A DNA stretch of 50,981 nt, from positions 1 through 50,981 of the forward strand of contig VHBP01000010.1 of the NCBI GenBank assembly GCA_016871915.1, written 5' to 3'. This stretch comes from Gemmatimonadota bacterium (lineage in GTDB: Bacteria; Gemmatimonadota; Gemmatimonadetes; Gemmatimonadales; Gemmatimonadaceae). The position numbers and the translations under genes were made by a program. Positions 22,886 to 31,635 of the stretch are shown here, piece after piece (position 1 is the stretch's first letter; every line of letters begins with the position of its first letter). Under the pieces are notes generated by a model, which was given only the letters and a program-made list of their open reading frames with translations, made no database searches and was not told the origin of the DNA.

Positions 22886-24145
22886 CTATTCGTGCCGCAG
22901 CGCCTCGATCGGATCGAGTCGGGCGGCGCGCTGCGCGGGGATCACACCGAAGACGATCCCGATCCCCACTGAGACGAGGACGGCGATGAGGGTGAGGGTG
23001 ACTGGTGGGCTCGCTGAGATCCCGAGCGCGGCATTCACGATCGCGCCCGACCCGAGCCCGATGAGGATCCCGATCACCCCACCGATCCCGGTGAGGGTCG
23101 CCGCCTCGATCAGGAACTGGACCGCGATGTCGCCGCGCGTGGCGCCGAGCGCCTTGCGCACCCCGATCTCGCGGGTGCGGTCGGTGACCGAGACCATCAT
23201 GATCGCCATCACGCCGATCCCGCCCACGAGGAGCGCGACCGAGGCCAGCACGATCATCACGAGGAAGAAGACCCCCGTGAGTTGGTTGAAGACATCAAGG
23301 ATCTGATCCGCGGTGACGAGGTCGAAGCTGTTGCGCTGGGCCGGTCGGAGCCGCCGTTGCTCGCGCATCGCGACCATCACCGCCTCCTGCGCGTCCGCGA
23401 CCGTCACCCCAGCACGTGGCTTCACCGGGATCCAGAGGGCGTTGGTCTTGTCGATCGTGTACTGCGCATCGAGCATACGGAAGGGGATGATCGCTCCCGT
23501 CTCCGCCCCCTGAGGCGCGAAGATGTTCTCGGGGGGGAGATAGAGGCCGATGACCTCTGCCGGACGCCCCCCGACGCTGATCGTCCTGCCGATCGGGTTC
23601 TCGCGACCGAAGAGTTGGCGCGCCATCGCCTCGTTCATCACGACGACCGCCGCGCCCCCCAAGATCTCGTTGCGACTGAACCAGCGCCCGGCGGCGAGGG
23701 TCCCCCCCTGGGCCTCCGTGAATCCGGCATCGGCCCCGAAGAGCGCCACCGGCTGCGTGCGCTCCCCACGATATGAGAGGCGCGCGACCGTCTGGCCCCA
23801 GAGCGCGGCGTACGCGATCTCCGGGAGGCGACGGATCCGCTCGGCTTCCTCGGGGGCGAGGTCCGGCCGGATCCGGATGTACGCTGGCGGGTTGTCGGGA
23901 TTCACCGGCGTACTCGAATACGCCTTGAGCACGTAGAAGGTCGTCGGCCCCGCCACCTCGACACTGCGGATGATCTGGCTCCGCAATCCCTCGACCAACG
24001 ACGCCATCGTCATCACCGTCGCGACCCCGATGACGACGCCGAGGATCGTGAGCCCCGAGCGCAGCTTGGAGACGCGCAACGTCTCCATCGCGATCGCGAG
24101 GTTCTCCTGATACTGATCGAGGCGGAGCCGTCGGAGCCAGCGCAC
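22886..24145 (-). CDS. MacB-type ABC transporter permease (B2)
   Basis: A 419-residue permease of the MacB/FtsX type: one transmembrane helix near the N-terminus (LRSGLTILGVVIGVATVMTMA), a ~220-residue periplasmic domain, then three C-terminal helices (FFLVMIVLASVALLVGGIGVMAIMM; AATLTGIGGVIGILIGLGSG; TLIAVLVSVGIGIVFGVIPAQRAA) ending ARLDPIEALRHE. MacB-type proteins do not move substrate through the membrane but transmit ATP energy to periplasmic adaptor and TolC. It lacks an ATPase domain, which must come from 27983-28792. It closely resembles the permease at 25403-26668. The GTG start has GGAGGAG 9-15 bases upstream, a clear Shine-Dalgarno, and follows A2 by three bases. It ends TAG. Confidence 0.88.
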   Translation of the reverse strand: MRWLRRLRLDQYQENLAIAMETLRVSKLRSGLTILGVVIGVATVMTMASLVEGLRSQIIRSVEVAGPTTFYVLKAYSSTPVNPDNPPAYIRIRPDLAPEEAERIRRLPEIAYAALWGQTVARLSYRGERTQPVALFGADAGFTEAQGGTLAAGRWFSRNEILGGAAVVVMNEAMARQLFGRENPIGRTISVGGRPAEVIGLYLPPENIFAPQGAETGAIIPFRMLDAQYTIDKTNALWIPVKPRAGVTVADAQEAVMVAMREQRRLRPAQRNSFDLVTADQILDVFNQLTGVFFLVMIVLASVALLVGGIGVMAIMMVSVTDRTREIGVRKALGATRGDIAVQFLIEAATLTGIGGVIGILIGLGSGAIVNAALGISASPPVTLTLIAVLVSVGIGIVFGVIPAQRAARLDPIEALRHE

Positions 24146-24148
24146 CGG

Positions 24149-25390
24149 CTACTCCTCCCGCATCGCGGCGATCGGATCGAGTCGCGCCGCCCGTCGAGCA
24201 GGATAGACGCCGAAGAGCACCCCGATCCCCGCACCGAGGGCGAGCGCCAACGCGACCGACCACCAAGTGATGCGGGCGGGAAGGGGGGAGAGCGCCGCCA
24301 CGAGTCCGGCGAAGGCCCATCCCGCGAGCACGCCGATCACGCCACCGAGCATCGCGAGCGTGATCGTCTCAGCGAGGAACTGCTGCTCGATGTCGCGCGC
24401 GGTGGCGCCGACGGCCTTGCGGATCCCGATTTCGCGCGTGCGCTCGCTCACCGCCATCAACATGATGTTCATGATCACGATCCCCCCGACGACGATTCCG
24501 ATCGCCACGACGGCGGGGATCACCGCGAAGAGGACGCGGGTGAGGTCGGTCCAGAACTTCACGAGTGCGTCGGCGGTCTCGATCGAGAAGTCGTTCTCCT
24601 GCCCAGGGCGCAGTTCGTGTGACACGCGCATCGCCTCCTCCGCGCGCTGCATCGCCGCGGGGAGCTGCACCGCATCGCGCATCTTCACCGAGATCGTCGT
24701 CGTGAGGCGCCGGCCGTAGCGCATCTCGAAGCGCGAGATCGGGATCAGGGTGTAGGCGTCGAAGGACTGACCCAGGACCCGTCCCTTGGCGGCGTTCACC
24801 CCGATCACGGTGTAGGGTTCACCGGCGAGGCGGATCTCCTGACCGATCGGATCGACCTCCTCGAAGAGCTTCTCCGCCACCTCCTGACCGATCACCACGA
24901 CGGGCATGCGCTGCGAGACGTCCACCGCGCTCAGGGCGCGTCCCTTGATGATCGTGTAGCCCTGCACGAGCTGGAATTCGGGGGTGATCCCGAAGACGAG
25001 GAGGTCCCCGACGGTGCGGCCGCGCCAGATCGCGTCGGCGCGCGGGGTGGGCCACCCCGACTGCATCGAGACCGCCTGCGCGTCGGGGAAGGTGGCGCGG
25101 ACGGTGGCCGCATCGGCTTCGGTGATCATCGGACGGCGCTGGATGCGGAGCCAATCGTCGTCGCTCACGCGGCCCACCGTCACCGGCGAGCGGCGCACTT
25201 GAAAGGTGTTGTTGCCGATCATGGCGTCCGCGATGTTCTCGCGGACGAAGGCGTTCATCCCCTGGATGATCGCGACGACGGCGACCAGGAAGGCGACCGA
25301 GACGATGATCCCGAGCAGCGTGAAGGCGCTGCGCAGGGGATTCACGCGGATCTGTTCTGCCGCGATGCCGATGACGTCGGACCGGCGCAC
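24149..25390 (-). CDS. MacB-type ABC transporter permease (A2)
   Basis: A 413-residue permease with the same four-helix MacB layout: N-terminal helix at SAFTLLGIIVSVAFLVAVVAIIQG, periplasmic domain with FQVRRSP and DWLRIQRRPMI, and C-terminal helices ending ARLDPIAAMREE. The sequence is closer to A1 (26672-27910) than to its immediate neighbours; both share an N-terminal F..RRSP/VSRAP segment followed by a Trp-containing QRRP motif. The start is GTG 25390, exactly at +1 of a TAGCTT box located between the upstream TAG stop and the start, so this gene and B2 could be transcribed separately from the rest of the cluster. Confidence 0.88.
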   Translation of the reverse strand: MRRSDVIGIAAEQIRVNPLRSAFTLLGIIVSVAFLVAVVAIIQGMNAFVRENIADAMIGNNTFQVRRSPVTVGRVSDDDWLRIQRRPMITEADAATVRATFPDAQAVSMQSGWPTPRADAIWRGRTVGDLLVFGITPEFQLVQGYTIIKGRALSAVDVSQRMPVVVIGQEVAEKLFEEVDPIGQEIRLAGEPYTVIGVNAAKGRVLGQSFDAYTLIPISRFEMRYGRRLTTTISVKMRDAVQLPAAMQRAEEAMRVSHELRPGQENDFSIETADALVKFWTDLTRVLFAVIPAVVAIGIVVGGIVIMNIMLMAVSERTREIGIRKAVGATARDIEQQFLAETITLAMLGGVIGVLAGWAFAGLVAALSPLPARITWWSVALALALGAGIGVLFGVYPARRAARLDPIAAMREE

Positions 25391-25396
25391 CCCTGA

Positions 25397-25402
25397 AAGC
25401 TA
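25397..25402 (-). promoter_or_regulatory. Internal -10 box for permeases A2 and B2
   Basis: TAGCTT reading leftward from 25402 to 25397. Six bases later is GTG 25390. It begins immediately after the TAG stop of permease B1. Confidence 0.6.
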
Positions 25403-26668
25403 CTACTCGTGCCGGAGCGCCTCGACGGGATCGAGCTTGGAGGCGCGCGTGGCGGGGAGCATCCCGAAGGCGACCCCGGTGAGGGCGGCCGCGGCGAGCG
25501 AGGCGATGATCGCGGCGGGGGGGACCGAGGCAGGGATCGAGCTGTTGGCGCGGATCACCCAGGCGAGCCCACCGCCCAGGATGAGCCCGATCCCAGCGCC
25601 CAACGAGGTCAGGGTCGCCGCTTCGACCAGGAACTGCCAGAGGATCGTAGCGCGGGTGGCGCCGAGCGCCTTCCGGACGCCGATCTCCCGGGTGCGCTCG
25701 GTGACGGAGATCATCATGATCGCGACGACCCCGACCCCGCCTACGAGTAGGCCGACCGCGGAGAGCCCGATCCCGACGAGGAAGATCGCCCCGAAGAGGG
25801 AGTTGAAGGTCTCGAGGATCTTGTCTTGGCCGACGAGGAAGAAGGTGTTCGGCTCGGTGGGGCGGAGGCCACGCATCCCGCGCAGCGTGGCCGTCACGGC
25901 GTCCATCGCCTCGTCACGGGAGATGTCCGCGCGCGGACGCACCATCAAGAGGAGCGCCCGCCGCCAGGCGTTGAGGCGCTGGTACGCGGTGAGCATCGGC
26001 AGGATGATCCGCGGCGTATCGGGGCCGCGCCCATCGAGCGACTTGAGGAATCCCGCCTTCGTCTGGAAGACCCCGATCACGGTGAGGCGGAGGCCGTCGA
26101 GTTCGATCTCTTTCCCAATAGGGTCGGAATCACCGAAGAGCGCCGCGGCCAACGTATCGTTCACGAGGGCGACCGGGGCGGCCGCATCGTGTTCTGACTC
26201 CGAGAAGGTCCGGCCCGGCGCCACATCGGCGACATCGGTCTCGATCCATTCGGTGCTCTGCGCATCGTATCCGACGTTCTTCACCTGCCGGTCGCGGTAG
26301 GTGACGGTCCCGCTCCCCGGGAGCCAGGCCATCGCGCGATGCACCTCGGGGAGCCGCTGGATGGTCCGCCACTCGGTGAGGGAGACCGCCGGATAGCGCC
26401 GCTCCGGGCAGTTCTCGTTGGTCGGATTGCAGTTGTTGAAGCCGGGATTGGTGCGTCGCACCTGGAAGGTGGTGGCCCCGAACTCCTCCATATCCTTCTC
26501 GAACGACTGCCGGATACCATGCACCGTCGCCGCCATCGCGACCACCACGAAGACGCCGATGGCGACGCCCGAGATGGTGAGGGCGGCACGCACCTTGTTC
26601 GCTCGCAGCGAGTCGAGGGCGATGGTCACCCCCTCCAGACTCATCAGGATCCGATCGCGCAGGCGCAT
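25403..26668 (-). CDS. MacB-type ABC transporter permease (B1)
   Basis: A 421-residue MacB-type permease: N-terminal helix at AALTISGVAIGVFVVVAMAATVHG, periplasmic domain, C-terminal helices beginning AIFLVGIGLSAVGLLVGGVGVVAIMMISVTERTREIGVRKALGA, and the end SKLDPVEALRHE. The periplasmic part has a short Cys-containing insert (NNCNPTNENCPE) not seen in the other three; these two cysteines could form a disulfide outside the membrane. It is most similar to B2. ATG 26668 follows the A1 stop by three bases with AGGA upstream, so it is translationally coupled to A1. Confidence 0.88.
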   Translation of the reverse strand: MRLRDRILMSLEGVTIALDSLRANKVRAALTISGVAIGVFVVVAMAATVHGIRQSFEKDMEEFGATTFQVRRTNPGFNNCNPTNENCPERRYPAVSLTEWRTIQRLPEVHRAMAWLPGSGTVTYRDRQVKNVGYDAQSTEWIETDVADVAPGRTFSESEHDAAAPVALVNDTLAAALFGDSDPIGKEIELDGLRLTVIGVFQTKAGFLKSLDGRGPDTPRIILPMLTAYQRLNAWRRALLLMVRPRADISRDEAMDAVTATLRGMRGLRPTEPNTFFLVGQDKILETFNSLFGAIFLVGIGLSAVGLLVGGVGVVAIMMISVTERTREIGVRKALGATRATILWQFLVEAATLTSLGAGIGLILGGGLAWVIRANSSIPASVPPAAIIASLAAAALTGVAFGMLPATRASKLDPVEALRHE

Positions 26669-26671
26669 CGG

Positions 26672-27910
26672 CTATTCCTGTCGGAGGGCCGCGATCGGAT
26701 CCAGGCGCGCCGCGCGACTCGCAGGATAGATCCCGGCGGTGATCCCGACCCCCGCGCCGACGATCAGCGCCGCGACGAGCGACCAGGGGGCGACGGAGGC
26801 GGGCAATGGCGTTACCGCCGCGATCAACTTGGCGAGGCCGACCCCGCAGGCCGCCCCGATCATCGCCCCGATGATCGAGAGCGTGGACGCTTCGACGAGG
26901 AATTGTGCGATGATGTCGCGCCGGCGCGCGCCGAGCGCCTTCCGCACCCCGATCTCACGGGTGCGCTCTGAGACGGCGACGAGCATGATGTTCATGATGA
27001 CGAGGGCGCCGACCACGAGCCCGATCGCCGGGAGCGCCGTGCCGAAGAGGACGAGCTTGCTCTTGAGACCGTCGAAGAAGGAGAGGGCTGCGGAGGAGGT
27101 GGTGAGGGCGAAATCATCTTCCTCACTCGGGCCCAAGCCCCGGAAGCCACGGAGCGCCTCGCGTGAGAGCTCCATCCCCTCGGTGATCAGCTCGCGATTG
27201 CCCGCTTGGACGGTGATAAAATCGATGTCCCCGCGCGGATTGATCGCCCGCGTGAGTGGGGTGGTGACGGGGGCGATCACGAGCCGGTCCATGGAGAAGC
27301 CGAAGACCGATCCCTGCTCCTCGATCACCCCGATGACGGTATAGGGGAGTCCGGCGATCCGAAGTTCACGTCCTACCGGATCGAGCCCCTCGTAGTAATA
27401 GGAGGCGACCTCGCTGCCGATGACGACGACCCGTGCCCCCGTCGCGACCTCCTGCTGCGTGAAGGCGCGGCCCGCGGTCAGACCGAATCTCTTGATGTCG
27501 AAATACGATGCATCGGTCGCGACCGCCTGTACCGATCGGGGGCGGAGCCCCGGCACGGTTGCCGGGAGGAAACTCTGATTCACCCGCGCGATCCGGAAAT
27601 CCCCGGGCAGGGCATTCCGCACCACCTCGGCCTCAGGATCGAAGAGGCGGGGGCGCCGCTGCCAGGCGCGCCACTGCTCCTCGTCGGCGTCGACGACGAA
27701 GCTCGGGGCGCGCGACACATCGAAGGTGTTCGTCCCGATGATCTTCGCGGCGAAGTCGTTCTCGACGTAATCGCTCATCCCCTCGACGATCGAGACGACG
27801 GCGATGAGGAACATCACCCCGATCATCACGCCCAAGAGCGTGAAGAAGCTCTTGAGCTTCTGCACGCGGATGGTCTGCAGGGCGAGCCGGACGGCCTCGA
27901 AGAACGGCAT
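26672..27910 (-). CDS. MacB-type ABC transporter permease (A1)
   Basis: A 412-residue MacB-type permease. It has an N-terminal helix at SFFTLLGVMIGVMFLIAVVSIVEG, a periplasmic domain with NTFDVSRAPSFVVDADEEQWRAWQRRPRLFD, three C-terminal helices (including LPAIGLVVGALVIMNIMLVAVSERTREIGVRKALGA) and the end ARLDPIAALRQE. It belongs with A2 by its end motif and QRRP segment. The gene lies 72 bases after the ATPase gene, and the gap contains tandem and inverted repeats (27911-27963). The ATG at 27910 has no -10 box or Shine-Dalgarno directly upstream. Confidence 0.88.
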   Translation of the reverse strand: MPFFEAVRLALQTIRVQKLKSFFTLLGVMIGVMFLIAVVSIVEGMSDYVENDFAAKIIGTNTFDVSRAPSFVVDADEEQWRAWQRRPRLFDPEAEVVRNALPGDFRIARVNQSFLPATVPGLRPRSVQAVATDASYFDIKRFGLTAGRAFTQQEVATGARVVVIGSEVASYYYEGLDPVGRELRIAGLPYTVIGVIEEQGSVFGFSMDRLVIAPVTTPLTRAINPRGDIDFITVQAGNRELITEGMELSREALRGFRGLGPSEEDDFALTTSSAALSFFDGLKSKLVLFGTALPAIGLVVGALVIMNIMLVAVSERTREIGVRKALGARRRDIIAQFLVEASTLSIIGAMIGAACGVGLAKLIAAVTPLPASVAPWSLVAALIVGAGVGITAGIYPASRAARLDPIAALRQE

Positions 27911-27963
27911 GGGTCAGGGATCAGGGATCAGGAGGGCGAGGGAGGGACCTGTCCCCTGACCCC
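27911..27963. repeat. Heptamer tandem repeats with an inverted copy, between ABC ATPase and permease genes
   Basis: The plus strand reads GGGTCA then two GGGATCA units and a partial third (27911-27932), then the opposite-sense CCCCTGACCCC (27953-27963). GGGTCAGGG (27911-27919) and CCCTGACCC (27954-27962) are perfect inverted repeats, with a smaller GGGAC/GTCCC palindrome (27944-27955) inside. The transcript could fold into a stem-loop between the two coding regions. Confidence 0.7.
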
Positions 27964-27982
27964 TGTCACCTGTGATCTGCGG

Positions 27983-28792
27983 TCAGTGGGCGTGCTGGCC
28001 GGCGCCGATGCGCGCGACGAACTGGGCCTTGGTCTCGTCGCTCGCGATCCGGCCGTCGCGCAGCACCACGACGCGCCGCGCATGTGAGGCGATGTCGGAC
28101 TCGTGCGTCACCATGATCACCGTCTGGCCGGAGTCAGCGAGATGCTCGAACACTTTCATGATCTCCTCGGAGGTATTCGAGTCGAGGTTCCCCGTCGGCT
28201 CGTCGGCGAGGAGGATCGAGGGGTCATTCACCAACGCGCGCGCGATCGCGACGCGCTGCCGCTGCCCACCCGAGAGCTCGTTCGGCCGGTGATGTACGCG
28301 CTCCCCGAGCTGCACCTTCTCCAGCGCCTCCATGGCCCGCTGCTTCCGCTCCGCCGCCGGCACGCCAGCGTAAACCAGCGGGAGTTCGACATTGGCGAGC
28401 GCCGAGGCGCGGGGGAGGAGGTTGAAGGTCTGGAAGACGAAGCCGATCTCCTTGTTCCGGACCCGCGCCAACGCGTCATCCCCCATCTCGGAGACGAGCT
28501 GGCCGTTGAGCCAGTACTCCCCCTCGTTCGGGGTGTCGAGGCACCCGACGATGTTCATGAGGGTCGATTTGCCGGAGCCCGAGGGGCCCATGATCGCCAC
28601 GTACTCGTTGCGCTTGACCGCGAGGTCCACGCCTCGGAGGGCCCGCACGATCTCGCCTCCCATGTCGTACTCGCGCGTGAGCCCGCGGGTGACGATCACC
28701 CATTCGGCGCTCGGCGCCTGGCCGACCGCGCGCATCACCACCTGCCGCTCGGGGGTTGTCCCCGCCGGGGCCTCCATCAGGTCCGGACTCAT
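27983..28792 (-). CDS. ABC transporter ATP-binding protein, MacB/LolD type
   Basis: A 269-residue ATPase that should power the neighbouring MacB-type permeases. It has Walker [13 protein letters not shown], the Q loop ([22 protein letters not shown]), the signature [15 protein letters not shown], Walker [15 protein letters not shown], and the switch His in MVTHESDIA, all as in the MacB/LolD/FtsE group. An N-terminal ~30-residue Pro-rich extension precedes the core ([15 protein letters not shown]). It is the only ATPase in a cluster with four permeases. The ATG overlaps the adaptor-gene stop (ATGA) and has an AAGAAGAG purine run upstream. Confidence 0.93.
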   Translation of the reverse strand: MSPDLMEAPAGTTPERQVVMRAVGQAPSAEWVIVTRGLTREYDMGGEIVRALRGVDLAVKRNEYVAIMGPSGSGKSTLMNIVGCLDTPNEGEYWLNGQLVSEMGDDALARVRNKEIGFVFQTFNLLPRASALANVELPLVYAGVPAAERKQRAMEALEKVQLGERVHHRPNELSGGQRQRVAIARALVNDPSILLADEPTGNLDSNTSEEIMKVFEHLADSGQTVIMVTHESDIASHARRVVVLRDGRIASDETKAQFVARIGAGQHAH

Positions 28793-30078
28793 CTCTTCTT
28801 CTCCTTCGCCACGGTGGGCGTCATCGGCTCCTGTTCCTTCACGAGCTGCCCGTCCTTGAGCTCGCGGATCGCCTGATAGGTCCCCGCGACGATCCGCTCC
28901 CTCTGATCGAGCCCGCGGATCACCTCGAAGTGCTTCTCGCCGGCGATCCCCACCTGTACGGGGCGGAAGGTCACGGTGTTGTCGGTGTTCACGACGAAGA
29001 CCCCCTCCACATCGCGCTTCCCGACCTGCACGGCGGGTCCGGTCTGGCGCGGCCCCGCGGCGGAGTCCTGCTGCGCCTGCGATTCGTCCTCACGGACGGT
29101 GAGGGCGATGATCGGGATCGCGAGCACCTGTCGGCGGGTGTCGGTGATGATCTTCGCCGTCGACGAGAAGTCGGGACGCGTGGCGGGTGGGGGATTCAGG
29201 ATCCGCACCGTGACCTCGTAGTCGATCGCCTGATCGGTCGAGGCCGCCGCCGCCCCGGCCCCACGCACCGAGCTGTTGGAGATCTCGACCACCTCCCCGC
29301 GGAAGGTGGTGTCCGGGAAGGCGTCGATCTGGACGATGGCGGTGTCGCCGACACCGATCCGGCTCACATCGGTCTCGTCGACCTTCACCTTGGTCTCGAG
29401 GATGCTCATGTCGGAGATCGTGAGGAGGGTCGCCGCGTCCTTGTTCAGCGTCCCCATGATCGCCGTCTCACCGACCTCGACGTTGAGCCGAGTCACGCGT
29501 CCCGCCATCGGCGCATAGATCGTCGTGCGCGAGAGCTGGAAGCGTGCGTCCTTGAGCGAGGCCTCCGCTTGCTTCACGTTCTCGCTCGCCGCTTCCACGA
29601 GCGCCTCGTTCACCTCGAGCTGCGTCTCGAGCCGCTCGATCTCCTGCGTGGAGACGAGCTCGGCGTTGGTCTTCCGGATCTGTTGCTGCCGCTCGAGGTC
29701 GCGCTTGGCCTGGAGGAGGTTGGCCCGCGCCTGCGCCGCGCTGGCCCGCGCGTTCGCCAGTGCCGCCTCCGCGCGCTGCACCTGTGCCTCGAACTGCGTC
29801 GGGTCAATCTGGAGGAGGAACTGGCCCTCCTTCACCGTATCACCGTCCTTCACCGCGAGCTTCGTGATGCGACCGGTGATGTCGGAGGAGATGTCGACCT
29901 TGGTACGAGGGCGCACCTGACCGCTCGCGGTCACGGAGGCGACGAGATCCTGGAGTCCCGCGGCCTCGATGCGCACCTCGGTGGCCTTGGCGCGGTTCTT
30001 GGCGATGGACTGGGCGATCGAGCCGCCCACGAGGAGGACGCCGACGGCGCCGAGGATGATCTTGGTTCGCTTGGTCAC
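28789..30078 (-). CDS. MacA/HlyD-type periplasmic adaptor protein
   Basis: A 429-residue membrane-fusion protein that bridges the inner-membrane permease and TolC. It has an N-terminal anchor helix ([20 protein letters not shown]), a split lipoyl domain ([41 protein letters not shown] ... [20 protein letters not shown]-like), a long alpha-helical coiled-coil hairpin (residues ~85-175, rich in Ala, Gln, Glu), and beta-barrel and membrane-proximal domains. It fits the MacA family found with MacB-type permeases. The start is GTG 30078, seven bases after the TolC stop. A charged Lys/Glu tail ends the protein. Confidence 0.9.
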   Translation of the reverse strand: MTKRTKIILGAVGVLLVGGSIAQSIAKNRAKATEVRIEAAGLQDLVASVTASGQVRPRTKVDISSDITGRITKLAVKDGDTVKEGQFLLQIDPTQFEAQVQRAEAALANARASAAQARANLLQAKRDLERQQQIRKTNAELVSTQEIERLETQLEVNEALVEAASENVKQAEASLKDARFQLSRTTIYAPMAGRVTRLNVEVGETAIMGTLNKDAATLLTISDMSILETKVKVDETDVSRIGVGDTAIVQIDAFPDTTFRGEVVEISNSSVRGAGAAAASTDQAIDYEVTVRILNPPPATRPDFSSTAKIITDTRRQVLAIPIIALTVREDESQAQQDSAAGPRQTGPAVQVGKRDVEGVFVVNTDNTVTFRPVQVGIAGEKHFEVIRGLDQRERIVAGTYQAIRELKDGQLVKEQEPMTPTVAKEKKR

Positions 30079-30085
30079 AACGATC

Positions 30086-31612
30086 TCAGTTGGGGCGAAG
30101 GGTGCGTCCGACGGCGGCTTCGAGTGCCGCGAACGCCCGGTGGAATTCGTAGACCGCGTCGATGCGGTCGGTCTCGGCGCGCTCGAACTCGGCGCGCGAG
30201 GTGGTCAGGTCGACGAACGTGGTGCTCCCGACCTTGTAGCGCTGCTCAGCGAGGGTGAGCGCCTCACGCGCCGTCCCCGCGTTGCGGGACTGCAGTTGCA
30301 CCGTCTGATACGCCGCTTCCAGCGTCACGAAGGCCGAGGTGACCTCGGCGGTGAGGGCGAGCTCTTGGCGGCGGACGCCGTAGCGCGCGTCGGTCCGCGA
30401 GGCATTCGCCTCCTGCAGGCGCTGTTCGCGGCCGAAGCCGTCGAAGAGGGGGAGGGAGATCCCCATCGAGAGGGTGTAGGGGTTCCGCGTGAAGTCGAAG
30501 GGATAGCTCGAGTTCGCGGAACGGATCGCCGCCTCCTGCGTGGGGCCGAAGACGATCGCGGCGCACTGCGGGGCGATCGTCCCCAGTCCGGTGCGCGTGC
30601 GGATCGAGTCGGTGGTGAGGCAGGAGGCGCGCTGTGAGGCGGCCTGCGCCGCCCCCTGCGCGAGCGCGGGATCGAGGTCCAGCTGTTTCTGCGCGACGCC
30701 ACCGACGTTGGCGGAGAGGGAGAGGACTGGGGTGTACTCGCCACGGGCCGCGCTCACGCCAGCGACGGCGACCCGCTCTCGTGCCTCGAGGGCGCGGAGG
30801 GTGGGATTGGCGGATCGTGCGGTGGTCAGCAGGTCCTCCAGGACGAAACGCGGGGCCTCGACGGGGAGATCGGCGACCAGTGCGACGCCGGCCGGCATCG
30901 CGACACCGATCTGCTGGAAGAGCTGGAGCCGCGCGACGGCGGCCGCATTGCGTGCGCGGAGCGCCGCCACCTGCTGCGTCCCGAGCCCCACCTCAGCGCG
31001 CTTCACATCCAACGAGGTGAGCTGGCCCACGCCCGCGCGGGCTTTCGCGAGGTCGAGCAGGAGCTGTTGTTGCACCACGAGCGAGTCCTGCAGGGCGGCG
31101 CGGGCCTGCGCCTGCAGGGCGCCGATGAACTGCGCCGTCACCCCCGAGCGCAGGTTGAACAGCGCGGCGTCGACCTCCGCCTCCGCGGCGTCGAGCGCGG
31201 CATTCGCGCGACGGACGGTGTTGATGGAGTTGACGCTCAGCCGAGCGTTCGCGCCCAGTCCCCAGCTGGAGGAGACGATGTCCGAGGTGGCACCGAAGGC
31301 GAGGCCGCCGAAGAACTGGGGGCGTCCCTCTCGATAGCTCGAACCGATCGAGGCGTCGGCGCTCGGCAAGAGCGCCCCATAGGCGGAGCGGAGGGCGGCG
31401 CTGGCGCGCGTGCGCCCGGTGATCGACTGCAGGTACGCGGGGTTGTTACGCTTGGCGAGGTCGAGCGCCTCGGTGAGCGAAAGGGTCGTCCGCGCGCCCT
31501 GCGCCGCGAGTGGGGCCGCGAGGCAGAGGGCGACGAACGCAAAGTGGAACGATCGGGTCAACGCAGGTACCTGGTCATGAAGAGGAGAGAGGGAGAGGGC
31601 CCGGAGAGTCAT
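30086..31612 (-). CDS. TolC-family outer-membrane efflux protein
   Basis: A TolC-like channel protein of up to 508 residues. A signal peptide (FHFAFVALCLAAPLAAQG) precedes the first structural repeat (LSLTEALDLAKRNNPAYLQS); two long helical repeats follow, rich in Ala, Gln and Arg, and the second begins LEDLLTTARSANPTLRALEARERVAVAGVSAARGEYTPVLSL. The C-terminal SRAEFERAETDRIDAVYEFHRAFAALEAAVGRTL is typical of the family. The start is uncertain: ATG 31612 gives a long N-region before the signal peptide, whereas TTG 31561 (MTRSFHFAF) gives a normal signal sequence and may be the true start. It forms a tripartite exporter with the adaptor and permeases downstream. Confidence 0.88.
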   Translation of the reverse strand: MTLRALSLSPLHDQVPALTRSFHFAFVALCLAAPLAAQGARTTLSLTEALDLAKRNNPAYLQSITGRTRASAALRSAYGALLPSADASIGSSYREGRPQFFGGLAFGATSDIVSSSWGLGANARLSVNSINTVRRANAALDAAEAEVDAALFNLRSGVTAQFIGALQAQARAALQDSLVVQQQLLLDLAKARAGVGQLTSLDVKRAEVGLGTQQVAALRARNAAAVARLQLFQQIGVAMPAGVALVADLPVEAPRFVLEDLLTTARSANPTLRALEARERVAVAGVSAARGEYTPVLSLSANVGGVAQKQLDLDPALAQGAAQAASQRASCLTTDSIRTRTGLGTIAPQCAAIVFGPTQEAAIRSANSSYPFDFTRNPYTLSMGISLPLFDGFGREQRLQEANASRTDARYGVRRQELALTAEVTSAFVTLEAAYQTVQLQSRNAGTAREALTLAEQRYKVGSTTFVDLTTSRAEFERAETDRIDAVYEFHRAFAALEAAVGRTLRPN

Positions 31613-31635
31613 ACGCACGGGTCCCGCCCAGAGTT

